Origin: an uncultured Bacteroidota bacterium
GTDB lineage: Bacteria; Bacteroidota; Bacteroidia; Bacteroidales; WCHB1-69
DNA: 64,000 nucleotides
Assembly: GCA_902786595.1 (NCBI GenBank)
Contig: CADADB010000009.1
Coordinates: 157,944-221,943, forward strand
Direction of reading: 5' to 3'
Part shown: in pieces, positions 24,057-31,785 of the stretch
How positions within the stretch are numbered: the stretch's first letter is position 1
Layout of the letters: every line of letters begins with the position of its first letter
Made by a program: the position numbers and the translations under genes
Notes under the pieces: generated by a model
Seen by the model: only the letters and a program-made list of their open reading frames with translations
What the model was told of the DNA's origin: nothing
The model's database searches: none

Positions 24057-25009
24057 AAGAGAACACATAATGCCACAATCAGAAGATCCACTAGCAAGCA
24101 ACGTCGTTTGGGAATCACGGCTATGGCCATGTATATGGAAACAGGCAAAATCAAGTATGTCAAAGCAATAGGAAAGGCCACATTCCCTAACCACAAGAAA
24201 AGCAACATGGAAAATAACAGAATGTGATTGTTAGTAAACGCTTGTCGGATGATAATTAACTTGTTGTCCAAGAATTGTTTGTCTCGTATTGCTAAAAGAA
24301 TGATTGTCAGAATGAAAAGCGCTAAAGTCGCATAATCAATGATTCGCAATTGGGATAATTGTTTGGCTGGCTCGAAAATGCTCAGGTCATGCCATGATTG
24401 CACGAACACGGGCAGGGAACCAATGATGTATGAGATAGCGAAAGCGTAGATGTAAGGAATCAGAAGCCCTGAGAATAAGATGAGGTTGTCTTTTGTGGAG
24501 GTCACATTGTTGATGGAAATCGTCAGTATAAGAAACAAAACGATACCGAAAGCACTGATATCCAATAATGTGGCTATGGCAATCGTCAAGCCGAAAGTGA
24601 AAATGCGGTCTTTTAGCTGCGCGGATGACTCGTTGGGAGAGTACATCAACAATATGAGTGCTATGAAAAAACTGGTCAGCAAACTGGGGGTGAAAAAATG
24701 CAGAAATTTTCCACAATTGAGCAATAACAGGAATATAATGCCCGGCATATAGGTCCTGTTTTCATAAAAATGGTTTTTGTCGAAATGCCTGATGACACCG
24801 ATGGCCATGGTGAGCACCATGACGAAGACGATCATGCGGACAATTGTGTTGTGTTTGGTCCATAATGCGGCCAAATGTTGGAACAACAGCATCGAGCCGT
24901 CCTGTGGCAGCATATTCATCTGTGAAAAAATAAGCCATCCAGACCATCCAGCCAGAATCACCAAAAGAAACAGTTGGATGTTGAGGTTTTTGTTTAGAAG
25001 ATGGAACAT
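24047..25009 (-). CDS. DUF6427-type multi-pass membrane protein
   Basis: This 320-aa protein has about nine predicted transmembrane helices, starting MFHLLNKNLNIQLFLLVILAGW. The overall pattern fits the Bacteroidota-specific DUF6427 family of unknown function. The start at 25009 was chosen because the hydrophobic part begins there. The frame upstream lies within the preceding gene, which it overlaps by 16 nt. It forms a minus-strand unit with the ANL-like fragment upstream and rnhB downstream. Confidence 0.75.
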   Translation of the reverse strand: MFHLLNKNLNIQLFLLVILAGWSGWLIFSQMNMLPQDGSMLLFQHLAALWTKHNTIVRMIVFVMVLTMAIGVIRHFDKNHFYENRTYMPGIIFLLLLNCGKFLHFFTPSLLTSFFIALILLMYSPNESSAQLKDRIFTFGLTIAIATLLDISAFGIVLFLILTISINNVTSTKDNLILFSGLLIPYIYAFAISYIIGSLPVFVQSWHDLSIFEPAKQLSQLRIIDYATLALFILTIILLAIRDKQFLDNKLIIIRQAFTNNHILLFSMLLFLWLGNVAFPIALTYLILPVSIYMAIAVIPKRRCLLVDLLIVALCVLLWL

Positions 25010-25548
25010 ATTGCGGGAAATTCGGGTAACAACAGTTGGAAAACGGTGGTCAGAGAGAATCTTTTCTGTCTCGGGAAACTTTTTGCATAAATATGTTCGA
25101 AAGTGATGCCATTGCCATTGTTGAAATGACACAATATGCTCACAAGCTGCTCATCGTCAATGTGGTAGAGCCCGTTGTCAATCCGACAGAGCGCATCCTC
25201 GAAAGTCATGCGGTAGTAGTAGTGCATGCGCTCAACGGTCAGTATTTGTGACAATTCAAGTTCCTGACGGATAGTCGTGAGCTGTTTTTCGGGGAGAGCG
25301 TCTGGCAATGGCACTGCCACCACTCCGCTGAACAAACAGGCCATTAGGGCGGCGCAGGAGGTCAGGTCTTGTTTCATCACAATGCCTGTCCGGGTAATGC
25401 TCATTGCATCCAATTCGTTCATTATCGGAGCGATACGCTGTGCCAATTGCGCGTAGGAATACACCTGGCCGTCAATTCTCGCCACAGTCTGGTCTGGGTT
25501 CTGTTCCGTCTGACGGATATATGGTTCTATGACATTTTGGTAAAACAT
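24994..25548 (-). CDS. Short protein resembling the N-terminal part of an adenylate-forming (AMP-binding) enzyme
   Basis: This 184-aa protein has residues about 18-110 (VARIDGQVYSYAQLAQRI, TGIVMKQDLTSCAALMACLFSGVVAVPLP) that look like the first subdomain of acyl-CoA synthetase or NRPS adenylation enzymes. Where the family has its Ser/Thr-Gly-rich phosphate loop (YTSGSTG..PKG), this protein has LCHFNNGNGITFEHI. It ends about 35 residues later, against about 500 aa in functional enzymes, so adenylation is unlikely. The start at 25548 (MFYQNVIEP) is preferred, since the upstream in-frame leader is a GC hairpin (about 25566-25580). It overlaps the DUF6427 gene by 16 nt and is cleanly terminated, so it looks like a maintained small protein rather than random decay. 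Confidence 0.65.
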   Translation of the reverse strand: MFYQNVIEPYIRQTEQNPDQTVARIDGQVYSYAQLAQRIAPIMNELDAMSITRTGIVMKQDLTSCAALMACLFSGVVAVPLPDALPEKQLTTIRQELELSQILTVERMHYYYRMTFEDALCRIDNGLYHIDDEQLVSILCHFNNGNGITFEHIYAKSFPRQKRFSLTTVFQLLLPEFPAICSIF

Positions 25549-25627
25549 AATCTTGTTCTGCTTGAAGGGGCGTTGCGCCCCGCCGATAAACATCCCTTTC
25601 CGATCCTTTCATTAGACGGGAAGGGTG

Positions 25628-25635
25628 CAAAAATA
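25628..25635 (-). promoter_or_regulatory. Bacteroidota -7 box (TATTTTTG)
   Basis: The minus strand reads TATTTTTG, upstream of the ANL-like/DUF6427/rnhB unit, with a leader of about 75 nt that contains a GGGGCG/CGCCCC hairpin. Confidence 0.55.
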
Positions 25636-25646
25636 CATTTTTTTTG

Positions 25647-25654
25647 TATCTTCG
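25647..25654 (+). promoter_or_regulatory. Variant -7 box (TATCTTCG)
   Basis: TATCTTCG followed by CGGCC, 29 nt upstream of the DUF4249 gene start at 25684. Back to back with the minus-strand box at 25628. Confidence 0.4.
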
Positions 25655-25683
25655 CGGCCGATTTCCAAAGACTTGAGTGTATA

Positions 25684-26655
25684 ATGAAAATATGGTATGC
25701 ATTGATCCTTTTGGCTGTCTGCCTGATGATGTTCGGATGTCAACAGGAAATAGATATGAAACTGCCTGACTATCAGCCCAAGCTGGTGGTTGAAGGTTCT
25801 ATTGAGACCGGCTCACCCGCCATGGTCATGCTTTCAAAGAGTATCCCCTATTTTTCAGAAATCAATCTGGGTGCTTTGATGAACGATGTGTTGGTGAATG
25901 GGACGCAAGCACGGGTCTTTGTCACTTCGGAAACAGGCGAGACGGAAGAGCTGCAATGGCAGATTACTCCCGAAGCCCCTTACTATATGGCATTTGTGGG
26001 GAAAAATGTGCTGGGGAAAGAACAAACTCATTACACGCTCTCGGTCGAGTACGATGGACAAACTTATACAGCCGAAACCTATATTCCGAAATCGTTCGAC
26101 TTGGACTCTATAGGTTTTGACCAATCGTCGGATTTGTTGGATGACACCATGGCTACCATCCGTGTGCTGATGTCAGATGATCCGAACGAGGTGAATTATT
26201 ATGCGTTTTTCTGTAAGGTACGTTCCCCGAAGTTGACCGATCGGCTCTGGGTTTGCAATTTGCCGGTGGCCTTTGACGACCGGACCTTCAACGGATTGTC
26301 GTTCAATTATGAGATTTCCCGTTACGGCTATTCCATTCTGATGCGTGACCTGCTGAGCGAAGAAGACAGGGAGAATTTCAGACGGATCACCTTCCGCCCG
26401 GGCGACACTGTGTATGTTAAACATACCCAAATTGACCATCATACGTATCTTTATTTGCTTTCCGCTGGCACTGAGGCCGCTTTTGGAAGCAATCCGTTTA
26501 CCAACCCGCTACCGGCATTGACGAATTTCAACAGCGATCGAGTGTTGGGGCATTGGAGCGGCTACGCAACCAAAACGGACACGCTGGTGTGGTGGTATGA
26601 CGACTATTGGAACGATACATTGCAGGATGGCCGTAAGAAGTTGACGGTGAGGTAA
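25684..26655 (+). CDS. DUF4249 family lipoprotein
   Basis: This 323-aa protein starts MKIWYALILLAVCLMMFGC, with Cys19 as the lipobox. The mature start EIDMKLPDYQPKLVVEGSIETGSPAMVMLSKS is the family hallmark. The remainder is beta-rich (AYYMAFVGKN.., HYTLSVEYDGQTYTAETYIP). DUF4249 lipoproteins in Bacteroidota usually sit downstream of a TonB-dependent receptor and probably act at the outer membrane. No receptor is adjacent here. The start was chosen by the lipoprotein signal, since earlier in-frame residues lie in the opposite gene. Confidence 0.85.
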   Translation: MKIWYALILLAVCLMMFGCQQEIDMKLPDYQPKLVVEGSIETGSPAMVMLSKSIPYFSEINLGALMNDVLVNGTQARVFVTSETGETEELQWQITPEAPYYMAFVGKNVLGKEQTHYTLSVEYDGQTYTAETYIPKSFDLDSIGFDQSSDLLDDTMATIRVLMSDDPNEVNYYAFFCKVRSPKLTDRLWVCNLPVAFDDRTFNGLSFNYEISRYGYSILMRDLLSEEDRENFRRITFRPGDTVYVKHTQIDHHTYLYLLSAGTEAAFGSNPFTNPLPALTNFNSDRVLGHWSGYATKTDTLVWWYDDYWNDTLQDGRKKLTVR

Positions 26656-26691
26656 TGGCCTCAAAGTACCTTAAACCCAAGTTCATCTCGT

Positions 26692-27888
26692 ATGTTGTTT
26701 TCCGGAAATACGCTTCCTTTTGAGATTCTGATCTTCATTACCCTGTTTGTGGCTTGCAAATGGGCGTTCCGGAAATCTTGGCTGAACCAAATACTCCTCA
26801 TTGGTGGCAATATCCTGATATTGTGCCATATCACAACACCGAAATCGTTGTTCCTGCTTTCGTTGTTGGCACTCCTCACATACGGCGCGGGATGGCTGCT
26901 TTCCCGTCGAAAAGCCGGCTGGCTGCTCTCCGTTTCGCTGATTTTGCTGTTGTTGCTCTTCTCCATTCGCAACTACCCCCTGGTGCAGTCGTGGCTCGGC
27001 AGCTGGTGGACGGACATGCTGGACAAGCATTTCCTCTCGGTGGAGAAAATCGGTCTGTCGTACATTCTGTTCCGTATAATTCACTGGCTGGTTGAAAGTT
27101 ATAAAGGAACTCTCCGCACTCGGAATTTCCTGACTTACCTCAACTACCTCTTCTTTTTCCCGACGTTCATGGCCGGCCCGATCGACACGCTTAACAATTT
27201 CCACTACTGGATGAACACGACCCATGTACGCTTCAATGCGCGGATGTTGCTCGCGGGCGTGGGCCGGATCTTCTTCGGAGCGGTCAAAACGCTGTTGATT
27301 ATCCCGTGGATAAAGCCATACGCGGTGGATTATTCGATTCTCCTTCCGCATTTCGGCCCCTGGGGTGCTGTCTTGGTTGCCGCCGTGCTCTACTCGCTCT
27401 ACATCTACATCGATTTCTCCGGCTATTGCGACATGGCCATCGGCATGGCCTATATGATGGGTGTCCGTACACCCGAAAACTTTGATAATCCGTATTTTGC
27501 AACCAATATTTCCGATTTTTGGAAACGATGGCACATCACCTTTTCCACATTCCTGAAAATTTACGTCTTCAAACCGGTCATCTCCCTTCTCAACAGGTTT
27601 CCCATTGCCAAATACCGAATGGTGGTCTCTGTGATGGCATATATGGTGACGTTCCTGGTTTGTGGACTGTGGCATGGAAGCACGCTCAATTTCGTGTTGT
27701 GGGGACTGTGGCACGGATTAGGACTTTCTGTGTATAAGCTGTTTACATACGGGAAACCGGTCAGACCCGTGACAATTCCCCGAAAGACTGCCGGTGTTCT
27801 CTTCACATTTGTCTTTGTGACGATTGGTTGGGTCTTTTTCAATTATCCTGTAGATAAATTGTTGATAATGTTTAAGTTGCTGTTCTGA
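26692..27888 (+). CDS. MBOAT family O-acyltransferase (DltB-like)
   Basis: This 398-aa polytopic inner-membrane protein has about ten or more helices. MBOAT signatures are FPTFMAGPIDTLNNF (156-170), DFWKRWHITFSTF with His281, and CGLWHGSTLNF with His328. The 47-residue spacing of His281 and His328 equals that of the two functional histidines of DltB. The enzyme would pass an acyl group (D-Ala in Gram-positives, often acetyl elsewhere) from the cytoplasmic side to the periplasmic side. Its TGA overlaps the ATG of the DltD-like gene, so the two are coupled. The donor and the acceptor polymer are unknown. Confidence 0.9.
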   Translation: MLFSGNTLPFEILIFITLFVACKWAFRKSWLNQILLIGGNILILCHITTPKSLFLLSLLALLTYGAGWLLSRRKAGWLLSVSLILLLLLFSIRNYPLVQSWLGSWWTDMLDKHFLSVEKIGLSYILFRIIHWLVESYKGTLRTRNFLTYLNYLFFFPTFMAGPIDTLNNFHYWMNTTHVRFNARMLLAGVGRIFFGAVKTLLIIPWIKPYAVDYSILLPHFGPWGAVLVAAVLYSLYIYIDFSGYCDMAIGMAYMMGVRTPENFDNPYFATNISDFWKRWHITFSTFLKIYVFKPVISLLNRFPIAKYRMVVSVMAYMVTFLVCGLWHGSTLNFVLWGLWHGLGLSVYKLFTYGKPVRPVTIPRKTAGVLFTFVFVTIGWVFFNYPVDKLLIMFKLLF

Positions 27889-29006
27889 TGAAAAGGTTGT
27901 ATAGTCTGAAAGTGTTGTCTTGGCTCGGATTGCTGGTGATAATAGCCGTTCTCTTTTGGTTTGTTGTCGCGCTGTTTATTCCGACATACCATGCTCCGGA
28001 GTGTCCTGAGCGGGAGGGACAACTCTATACAATCCGGCATCAGGAGCTTCGCGACAACAACCAGCTCTATACTGATTTTTTGCTGAAAAGTGTCAAGCGT
28101 AACGGAGGGTACCTCGTTCTGGGGACTTCGGAGACCAATGGCCGCCCGAAAGGCAACTATTACGACTTTTTGAATGCGGACACCTCGATTCACTGCCTGT
28201 TCTCGGTGATCGCTGGCGCGGGCCGCACCGCCTGCACCTATTTTCCATTGATTCAGAGCAATGACAACGTCAAAAACCTCAAGGTTATATATTTCATCAA
28301 CCCGGCATACGGATGCGGCAAGCTTGCTTTCAGCAATGAGGATTATTTCGACCGATATGTGTCGAGTGCGGCGTATTTAGACGCTAATCGCCCCAAAAAT
28401 CAGGATATTGAACGGATCTTGGCACTAAATAATGGATCTTTGGGATGGTTTGACAGGGTGGTGGAGTTGTTAAGTTTTAAGACAGATAAATTGCGTCGGA
28501 AATATTACCAGGATTTGGTGTTCTGGATGAATCCCGAGCGTTTTGCACAAAGTCTTGTCTGGCTCGATTCCTCCAAGATCGCCAAGCTGCCCAATGCCTG
28601 CGCCAAGCCGGACGAGAGCCGTTACAATTATACGCTGAATGTCTCCGCCAACTTTGATGTCCATTCCTACACGCTGTGGCCGCATCCCGAATCCACGTAC
28701 CGTTGCGATGAGCTTCGTACGATGATCCGGCTCTGCAAGGAGCGGGGAGTGGATGTGGTGTATGTCATGGGACCGTACAATCAGAAAGCATACGCTAAAG
28801 TTCATCCTGACGAGTTACCCAAAATCCAGGCGGTTTCAGCGGATTTGGTCAAGGTGTTAAAAGAGGAGGAGGTTCCATACATTGATTGTACAGACCTGTC
28901 AACCGAGCCCGGTGTTTTCGCAGATTGGCAGCATCACAACAGTTACGGCGGGTATTTAATCTATCAAAGAATCAGAGAGTATGTTTTGGAAAAAGAAAAC
29001 CGTTAA
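27888..29006 (+). CDS. DltD-like SGNH-fold acyl-transfer protein
   Basis: This 372-aa protein has an N-terminal membrane anchor (about residues 9-31), then a periplasmic domain. LVLGTSETNG places a nucleophile Ser81 in a G(T/S)SE context. DWQHHNS near the C-terminus supplies Asp346 and His349 (DxxH), completing an SGNH-type triad as in DltD. Together with the overlapping MBOAT gene it forms a DltB/DltD pair for O-acylation of an envelope polymer. The gene also overlaps a 39-codon reading frame at its 3' end (28981) that looks like the third component of such systems. Confidence 0.85.
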   Translation: MKRLYSLKVLSWLGLLVIIAVLFWFVVALFIPTYHAPECPEREGQLYTIRHQELRDNNQLYTDFLLKSVKRNGGYLVLGTSETNGRPKGNYYDFLNADTSIHCLFSVIAGAGRTACTYFPLIQSNDNVKNLKVIYFINPAYGCGKLAFSNEDYFDRYVSSAAYLDANRPKNQDIERILALNNGSLGWFDRVVELLSFKTDKLRRKYYQDLVFWMNPERFAQSLVWLDSSKIAKLPNACAKPDESRYNYTLNVSANFDVHSYTLWPHPESTYRCDELRTMIRLCKERGVDVVYVMGPYNQKAYAKVHPDELPKIQAVSADLVKVLKEEEVPYIDCTDLSTEPGVFADWQHHNSYGGYLIYQRIREYVLEKENR

Positions 29007-29100
29007 AGTGTTGGCCGCCATCGTGGTGTTTGCCTTGGTATTGCTGTTGTTGATGTACCGCAGCGAGGGCGACATCTCGTGTCTATACACCACATTCTAA
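28981..29100 (+). CDS. 39-aa single-pass membrane microprotein, DltX-like
   Basis: This short reading frame starts at an ATG inside the last codons of the DltD-like gene in the +1 frame and ends TAA at 29098-29100. The peptide begins MFWKKKTVKV, has a hydrophobic helix (about residues 8-25), and ends RSEGDISCLYTTF. The architecture is a positively charged start, one helix, and a short tail ending in Tyr-x-x-Phe. It matches DltX, the small membrane protein of Gram-positive dlt operons whose Tyr-containing C-terminal tail takes part in acyl transfer between DltB and DltD. The overlap implies translational coupling. The positional and architectural evidence is good, and the functional assignment is inference. 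Confidence 0.65.
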   Translation: MFWKKKTVKVLAAIVVFALVLLLLMYRSEGDISCLYTTF

Positions 29101-29147
29101 CCTCAACATTCCCCGTCTCGCAAACAACAAATCATGCATTATGCATT

Positions 29148-29174
29148 AAAAAAAGTGCGCCGTTTCCGACGCAC
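29148..29174 (-). terminator. Possible intrinsic terminator after hbd
   Basis: Read on the minus strand, GGTGCG ... CGCAC forms a short stem with a 10-nt loop, followed by a run of seven T, 9 nt after the hbd stop. The stem is short (5 bp), so this is tentative. Confidence 0.4.
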
Positions 29175-29182
29175 CTTTCCGA

Positions 29183-30019
29183 TTAGTATTTGTAGAATCC
29201 TTCGCCCGTCTTTCTGCCGAGCAGTCCGGCGCGGACCATCTTGCGCAACAGCGGGTGAGGACGATACTTAGGATCGCCGAACTCTTTGTAGAGCACTTCC
29301 ATGATGGCTAAATTCACATCGTTGCCGATGAGGTCGGCCAACGCGAGCGGACCCATGGGGTGGTTGGCACCAAGCATCATGCACTTGTCGATGTCTTCAG
29401 CGGAAGCGATACCGTCAGCCAGAATGCCCACTGCCTCGTTGATCATCGGGATGAGGATGCGGTTCACCACAAATCCGGGAGCTTCGTTCACCGGAACCGG
29501 GGTCTTGCCTATTTCAGTGGTCAGATCGACGATGCACTTGGCGGTTTCGTCAGAGGTGAGCTGACCCTTGATGACCTCTACCAACGCCATGCGGTCTGCG
29601 GGGTTGAAGAAGTGGCAGCCGATAAACTGTGCCGGACGGCTTGTGCAAGCCGCAATCTCCGTGATGGACAAAGAAGAAGAGTTGGTGGCGAAAATCGTCT
29701 CCGGTTTGCAGATCTTGTCCAATTCCATGAAGACATCCTTCTTGAGTTGCATGTCCTCCACGGCGGCCTCGATTACGAGGTCGGCATCCGCAAAAGTGGC
29801 ATAGTCCGTGGTGGTGGTGATATTGCCGAGGATGGCATTCATGGTGTCCTCAGTGATCTTGCCTTTTTCCACGAGTTTGGCGTAAGATTTGGAAATGGAA
29901 CCCATGGCCTTGTCCAAGCTGGCTTGGGTTCTGCTCTTCATGACCACGGGCATCTTGGCGGCGAATGCCTTCACGATACCTTTGGCCATAGTACCTGTAC
30001 CTATAACACAAATTTTCAT
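29183..30019 (-). CDS. hbd: 3-hydroxybutyryl-CoA dehydrogenase
   Basis: This 278-aa NAD(P)-dependent enzyme interconverts acetoacetyl-CoA and 3-hydroxybutyryl-CoA. A Rossmann loop opens the protein ([14 protein letters not shown]). The catalytic segment shows [28 protein letters not shown] (catalytic His) and [17 protein letters not shown]. It lies 33 nt downstream of the crotonase gene on the same strand, giving two consecutive steps (crotonyl-CoA / 3-hydroxybutyryl-CoA / acetoacetyl-CoA) in one operon. The direction (butyrate formation or acid catabolism) cannot be read from the window, as thiolase, Bcd/Etf and CoA transferase genes are not here. Confidence 0.93.
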   Translation of the reverse strand: MKICVIGTGTMAKGIVKAFAAKMPVVMKSRTQASLDKAMGSISKSYAKLVEKGKITEDTMNAILGNITTTTDYATFADADLVIEAAVEDMQLKKDVFMELDKICKPETIFATNSSSLSITEIAACTSRPAQFIGCHFFNPADRMALVEVIKGQLTSDETAKCIVDLTTEIGKTPVPVNEAPGFVVNRILIPMINEAVGILADGIASAEDIDKCMMLGANHPMGPLALADLIGNDVNLAIMEVLYKEFGDPKYRPHPLLRKMVRAGLLGRKTGEGFYKY

Positions 30020-30052
30020 AATATGGTATTTAAGTTATTGAATGATAGATAA

Positions 30053-30829
30053 TTATTCGTTATTGAAATGCGCTTCCTGCTTGGTGAGGAAGGCGGTCAT
30101 GCCGGCTTTCTGGTCTTTGGTGTCGAAACATTTGCCGAACATGCGGCTTTCGAAGGCGATGGCCTCGTCGGCGGGCAAGTCGTATTCTTCGTTGATGCAC
30201 TCTTTGGCGTATCTGACGGCAATGGGTGCGTTTTTGACGATGCGTTTGGCGAGGGTCATGGCCTCCTCCATCAGCTGCTCGGGTTCATAGACAGCGTTGA
30301 CCAATCCGATGCGCAGCGCTTCGTCTGCCTTGATGGCGCGACCGGAGAAAATGAGTTCTTTGGCAACGCCCATGCCGGCGATTTTGGCCAAACGGTACGT
30401 TCCGGAGAAACCGGGGATGATACCCAGACCGACTTCAGGTTGGCCGAATTTGGCGCGGTTGGAAGCGAGGCGGATGTCGCAGGCCAGTGCTAATTCGCAG
30501 CCACCGCCCAATGCGAAACCATTCACCGCCGCAATGACGGGAATAGGCAGGGTCTCGATTTTGCGAAACACTTTTGCGCCGGCGGCACCGAAGCGTTCGC
30601 CCTCCTCCGCATTCAGCGGTTGCATCTCCGAGATGTCAGCACCCGCCACAAACGATTTCTCGCCGTCGCCGGTGATGATCAACGCACGGATCTCCTTGTC
30701 CAGATTTGACAGGAAATCGTCCATCTCTCTCAGAATGTTGGAGTTTAAGGCGTTAAGCGACTTGGGCGCGGAAATGGTCAGCGTGCAGACCGATTCGGAT
30801 GTGCTTATTTTCAGAAAATTGTATTCCAT
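30053..30829 (-). CDS. Enoyl-CoA hydratase / crotonase family protein
   Basis: This 258-aa crotonase has the oxyanion-hole segments SFVAGADISEM and ALGGGCELALACDIRLAS. FGQPEVGLGIIPGFSGTYRLAK contains the catalytic Glu region of hydratases. The likely reaction is hydration of crotonyl-CoA to 3-hydroxybutyryl-CoA, given its operon partner hbd. A clear -7 box sits 25 nt upstream (30854-30861), directly after the terminator of the preceding operon. Confidence 0.9.
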   Translation of the reverse strand: MEYNFLKISTSESVCTLTISAPKSLNALNSNILREMDDFLSNLDKEIRALIITGDGEKSFVAGADISEMQPLNAEEGERFGAAGAKVFRKIETLPIPVIAAVNGFALGGGCELALACDIRLASNRAKFGQPEVGLGIIPGFSGTYRLAKIAGMGVAKELIFSGRAIKADEALRIGLVNAVYEPEQLMEEAMTLAKRIVKNAPIAVRYAKECINEEYDLPADEAIAFESRMFGKCFDTKDQKAGMTAFLTKQEAHFNNE

Positions 30830-30853
30830 CTTTGTTGAAGATTAAAAGTCGGG

Positions 30854-30861
30854 CAAAGATA
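30854..30861 (-). promoter_or_regulatory. -7 box of the crotonase-hbd operon (TATCTTTG)
   Basis: The minus strand reads TATCTTTG, 25 nt before the crotonase ATG and immediately after the T-run of the terminator at 30862-30888. Confidence 0.65.
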
Positions 30862-30888
30862 CAAAAAAAAAGTGCCGTTTGGCACTTT
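30862..30888 (-). terminator. Intrinsic terminator of the sigma/anti-sigma/periplasmic operon
   Basis: AAAGTGCC (30869-30876), a 4-nt loop and GGCACTTT (30881-30888) form a perfect 8-bp stem. On the minus strand it is followed by a continuous T-run. It begins 4 nt after the stop of the gene at 30892. Confidence 0.8.
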
Positions 30889-30891
30889 CTT

Positions 30892-31398
30892 TTAGCGTTT
30901 TTTCTTTCCGGGATTCACGTATGCTGGTTCGTCCTTTTTCAACTCTTTTTTCTTTTCCGTCATGTTTTTTTTGTATCGATATTCCAGATCATACAATTTC
31001 TTGATTGTGTGGGCCTTCAAGATGGTTTTGTATTTCTTGTAGTAAGTAGTCTCAAGGTTCAGAAGGTTCTTGCGCATCTCGAACTTCTGGTCTTGGAGGT
31101 AGGTGAGTTGTTTTTCGGTCAGTTTGTCAATGGCCTCCTTGTTTGTTCCAGGTGCGCCCAACCTGATGCCTTGTTTCTCGAGATTTTTGTGGTAGGTGGT
31201 CATGACCTTCATCTCCGCATTCAGATACTCTTCATAAACTTTCCAGAAACTCTGGTTCTCTTGGCCGCTCAGTGTCAGGTTTTTCTTCATGAAAGCGAGT
31301 CGTTCTTGAACCATTGCCTTTGGATTCTTCTCCTGAGCAAAAAGACTGGTTGAAGCGCATAATGCCGAGACAAGCAATAAAATCCATAGTTTTTTCAT
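30892..31398 (-). CDS. Periplasmic helical protein, Spy/CpxP-like in layout
   Basis: This 168-aa protein has a signal peptide MKKLWILLLVSALCASTSLFA. The mature part is almost entirely charged helix: RLAFMKKNLTLSGQENQSFWKVYEEYLNAEM, then LTEKQLTYLQDQKFEMRKNLLNLETTYYKKYKTIL. The pattern of helix, short loop and repeated Lys/Glu resembles Spy/CpxP-type periplasmic chaperones and sensors, though the LTxxQ signature is only loosely present. It follows the anti-sigma-like gene and so may be a periplasmic effector or sensor of the same stress response. The ATG at 31398 is used, since the longer reading needs a TTG. Confidence 0.7.
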   Translation of the reverse strand: MKKLWILLLVSALCASTSLFAQEKNPKAMVQERLAFMKKNLTLSGQENQSFWKVYEEYLNAEMKVMTTYHKNLEKQGIRLGAPGTNKEAIDKLTEKQLTYLQDQKFEMRKNLLNLETTYYKKYKTILKAHTIKKLYDLEYRYKKNMTEKKKELKKDEPAYVNPGKKKR

Positions 31399-31419
31399 AA
31401 TATTCAATTCTTTTATAGG

Positions 31420-31749
31420 TTAATATGCATACAAGTAATAATCCATCATGGCCAACTCTTCGCTGTAATAATCAGCAGCCACAGTTTCGAGGGCTTCTTC
31501 TTCGGAAACGGAAGCAGTGGCCGGTTGGACTTGCGTGACAGCAGTTCCCTCATTAGGGGCGCTTACAGTGAAGAAAATACCGAGAGCAATCGCCAGAACA
31601 GCCACGGCAGCGACGGCGGAGGTGATAACGGTCCTCTTGTGCTGTTGCTCACGCTTGATGTTTTGCATGACCCGTCCGGGCAACTCATCAAAATAATTCT
31701 CTGGAATCTTGTAATGTTCCGTTTTATCTAAATTCTCTAAATCAAACAT
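31420..31749 (-). CDS. Small single-pass membrane protein, putative anti-sigma factor
   Basis: This 109-aa protein has a cytoplasmic N-terminus (MFDLENLDKTEHYKIPENYFDEL), a transmembrane helix at about 41-63 (VITSAVAAVAVLAIALGIFF) and a short acidic periplasmic tail. YxIPENYFDEL followed by a helix and a TM segment is a common arrangement in Bacteroidota anti-sigma-type proteins encoded just after ECF sigma genes. It starts 36 nt after the sigma gene. A sigma-binding role is inference from this arrangement. Confidence 0.7.
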   Translation of the reverse strand: MFDLENLDKTEHYKIPENYFDELPGRVMQNIKREQQHKRTVITSAVAAVAVLAIALGIFFTVSAPNEGTAVTQVQPATASVSEEEALETVAADYYSEELAMMDYYLYAY

Positions 31750-31785
31750 ATCTCTTAAAATTACAAGCTTATGACTTTGGAACGA

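Noticed and set aside
26683..27714. 343-codon minus-strand frame opposite the MBOAT gene
   Set aside because: Composition (His/Gln/Glu/Arg-rich) mirrors a hydrophobic membrane protein read on the other strand. A shadow.
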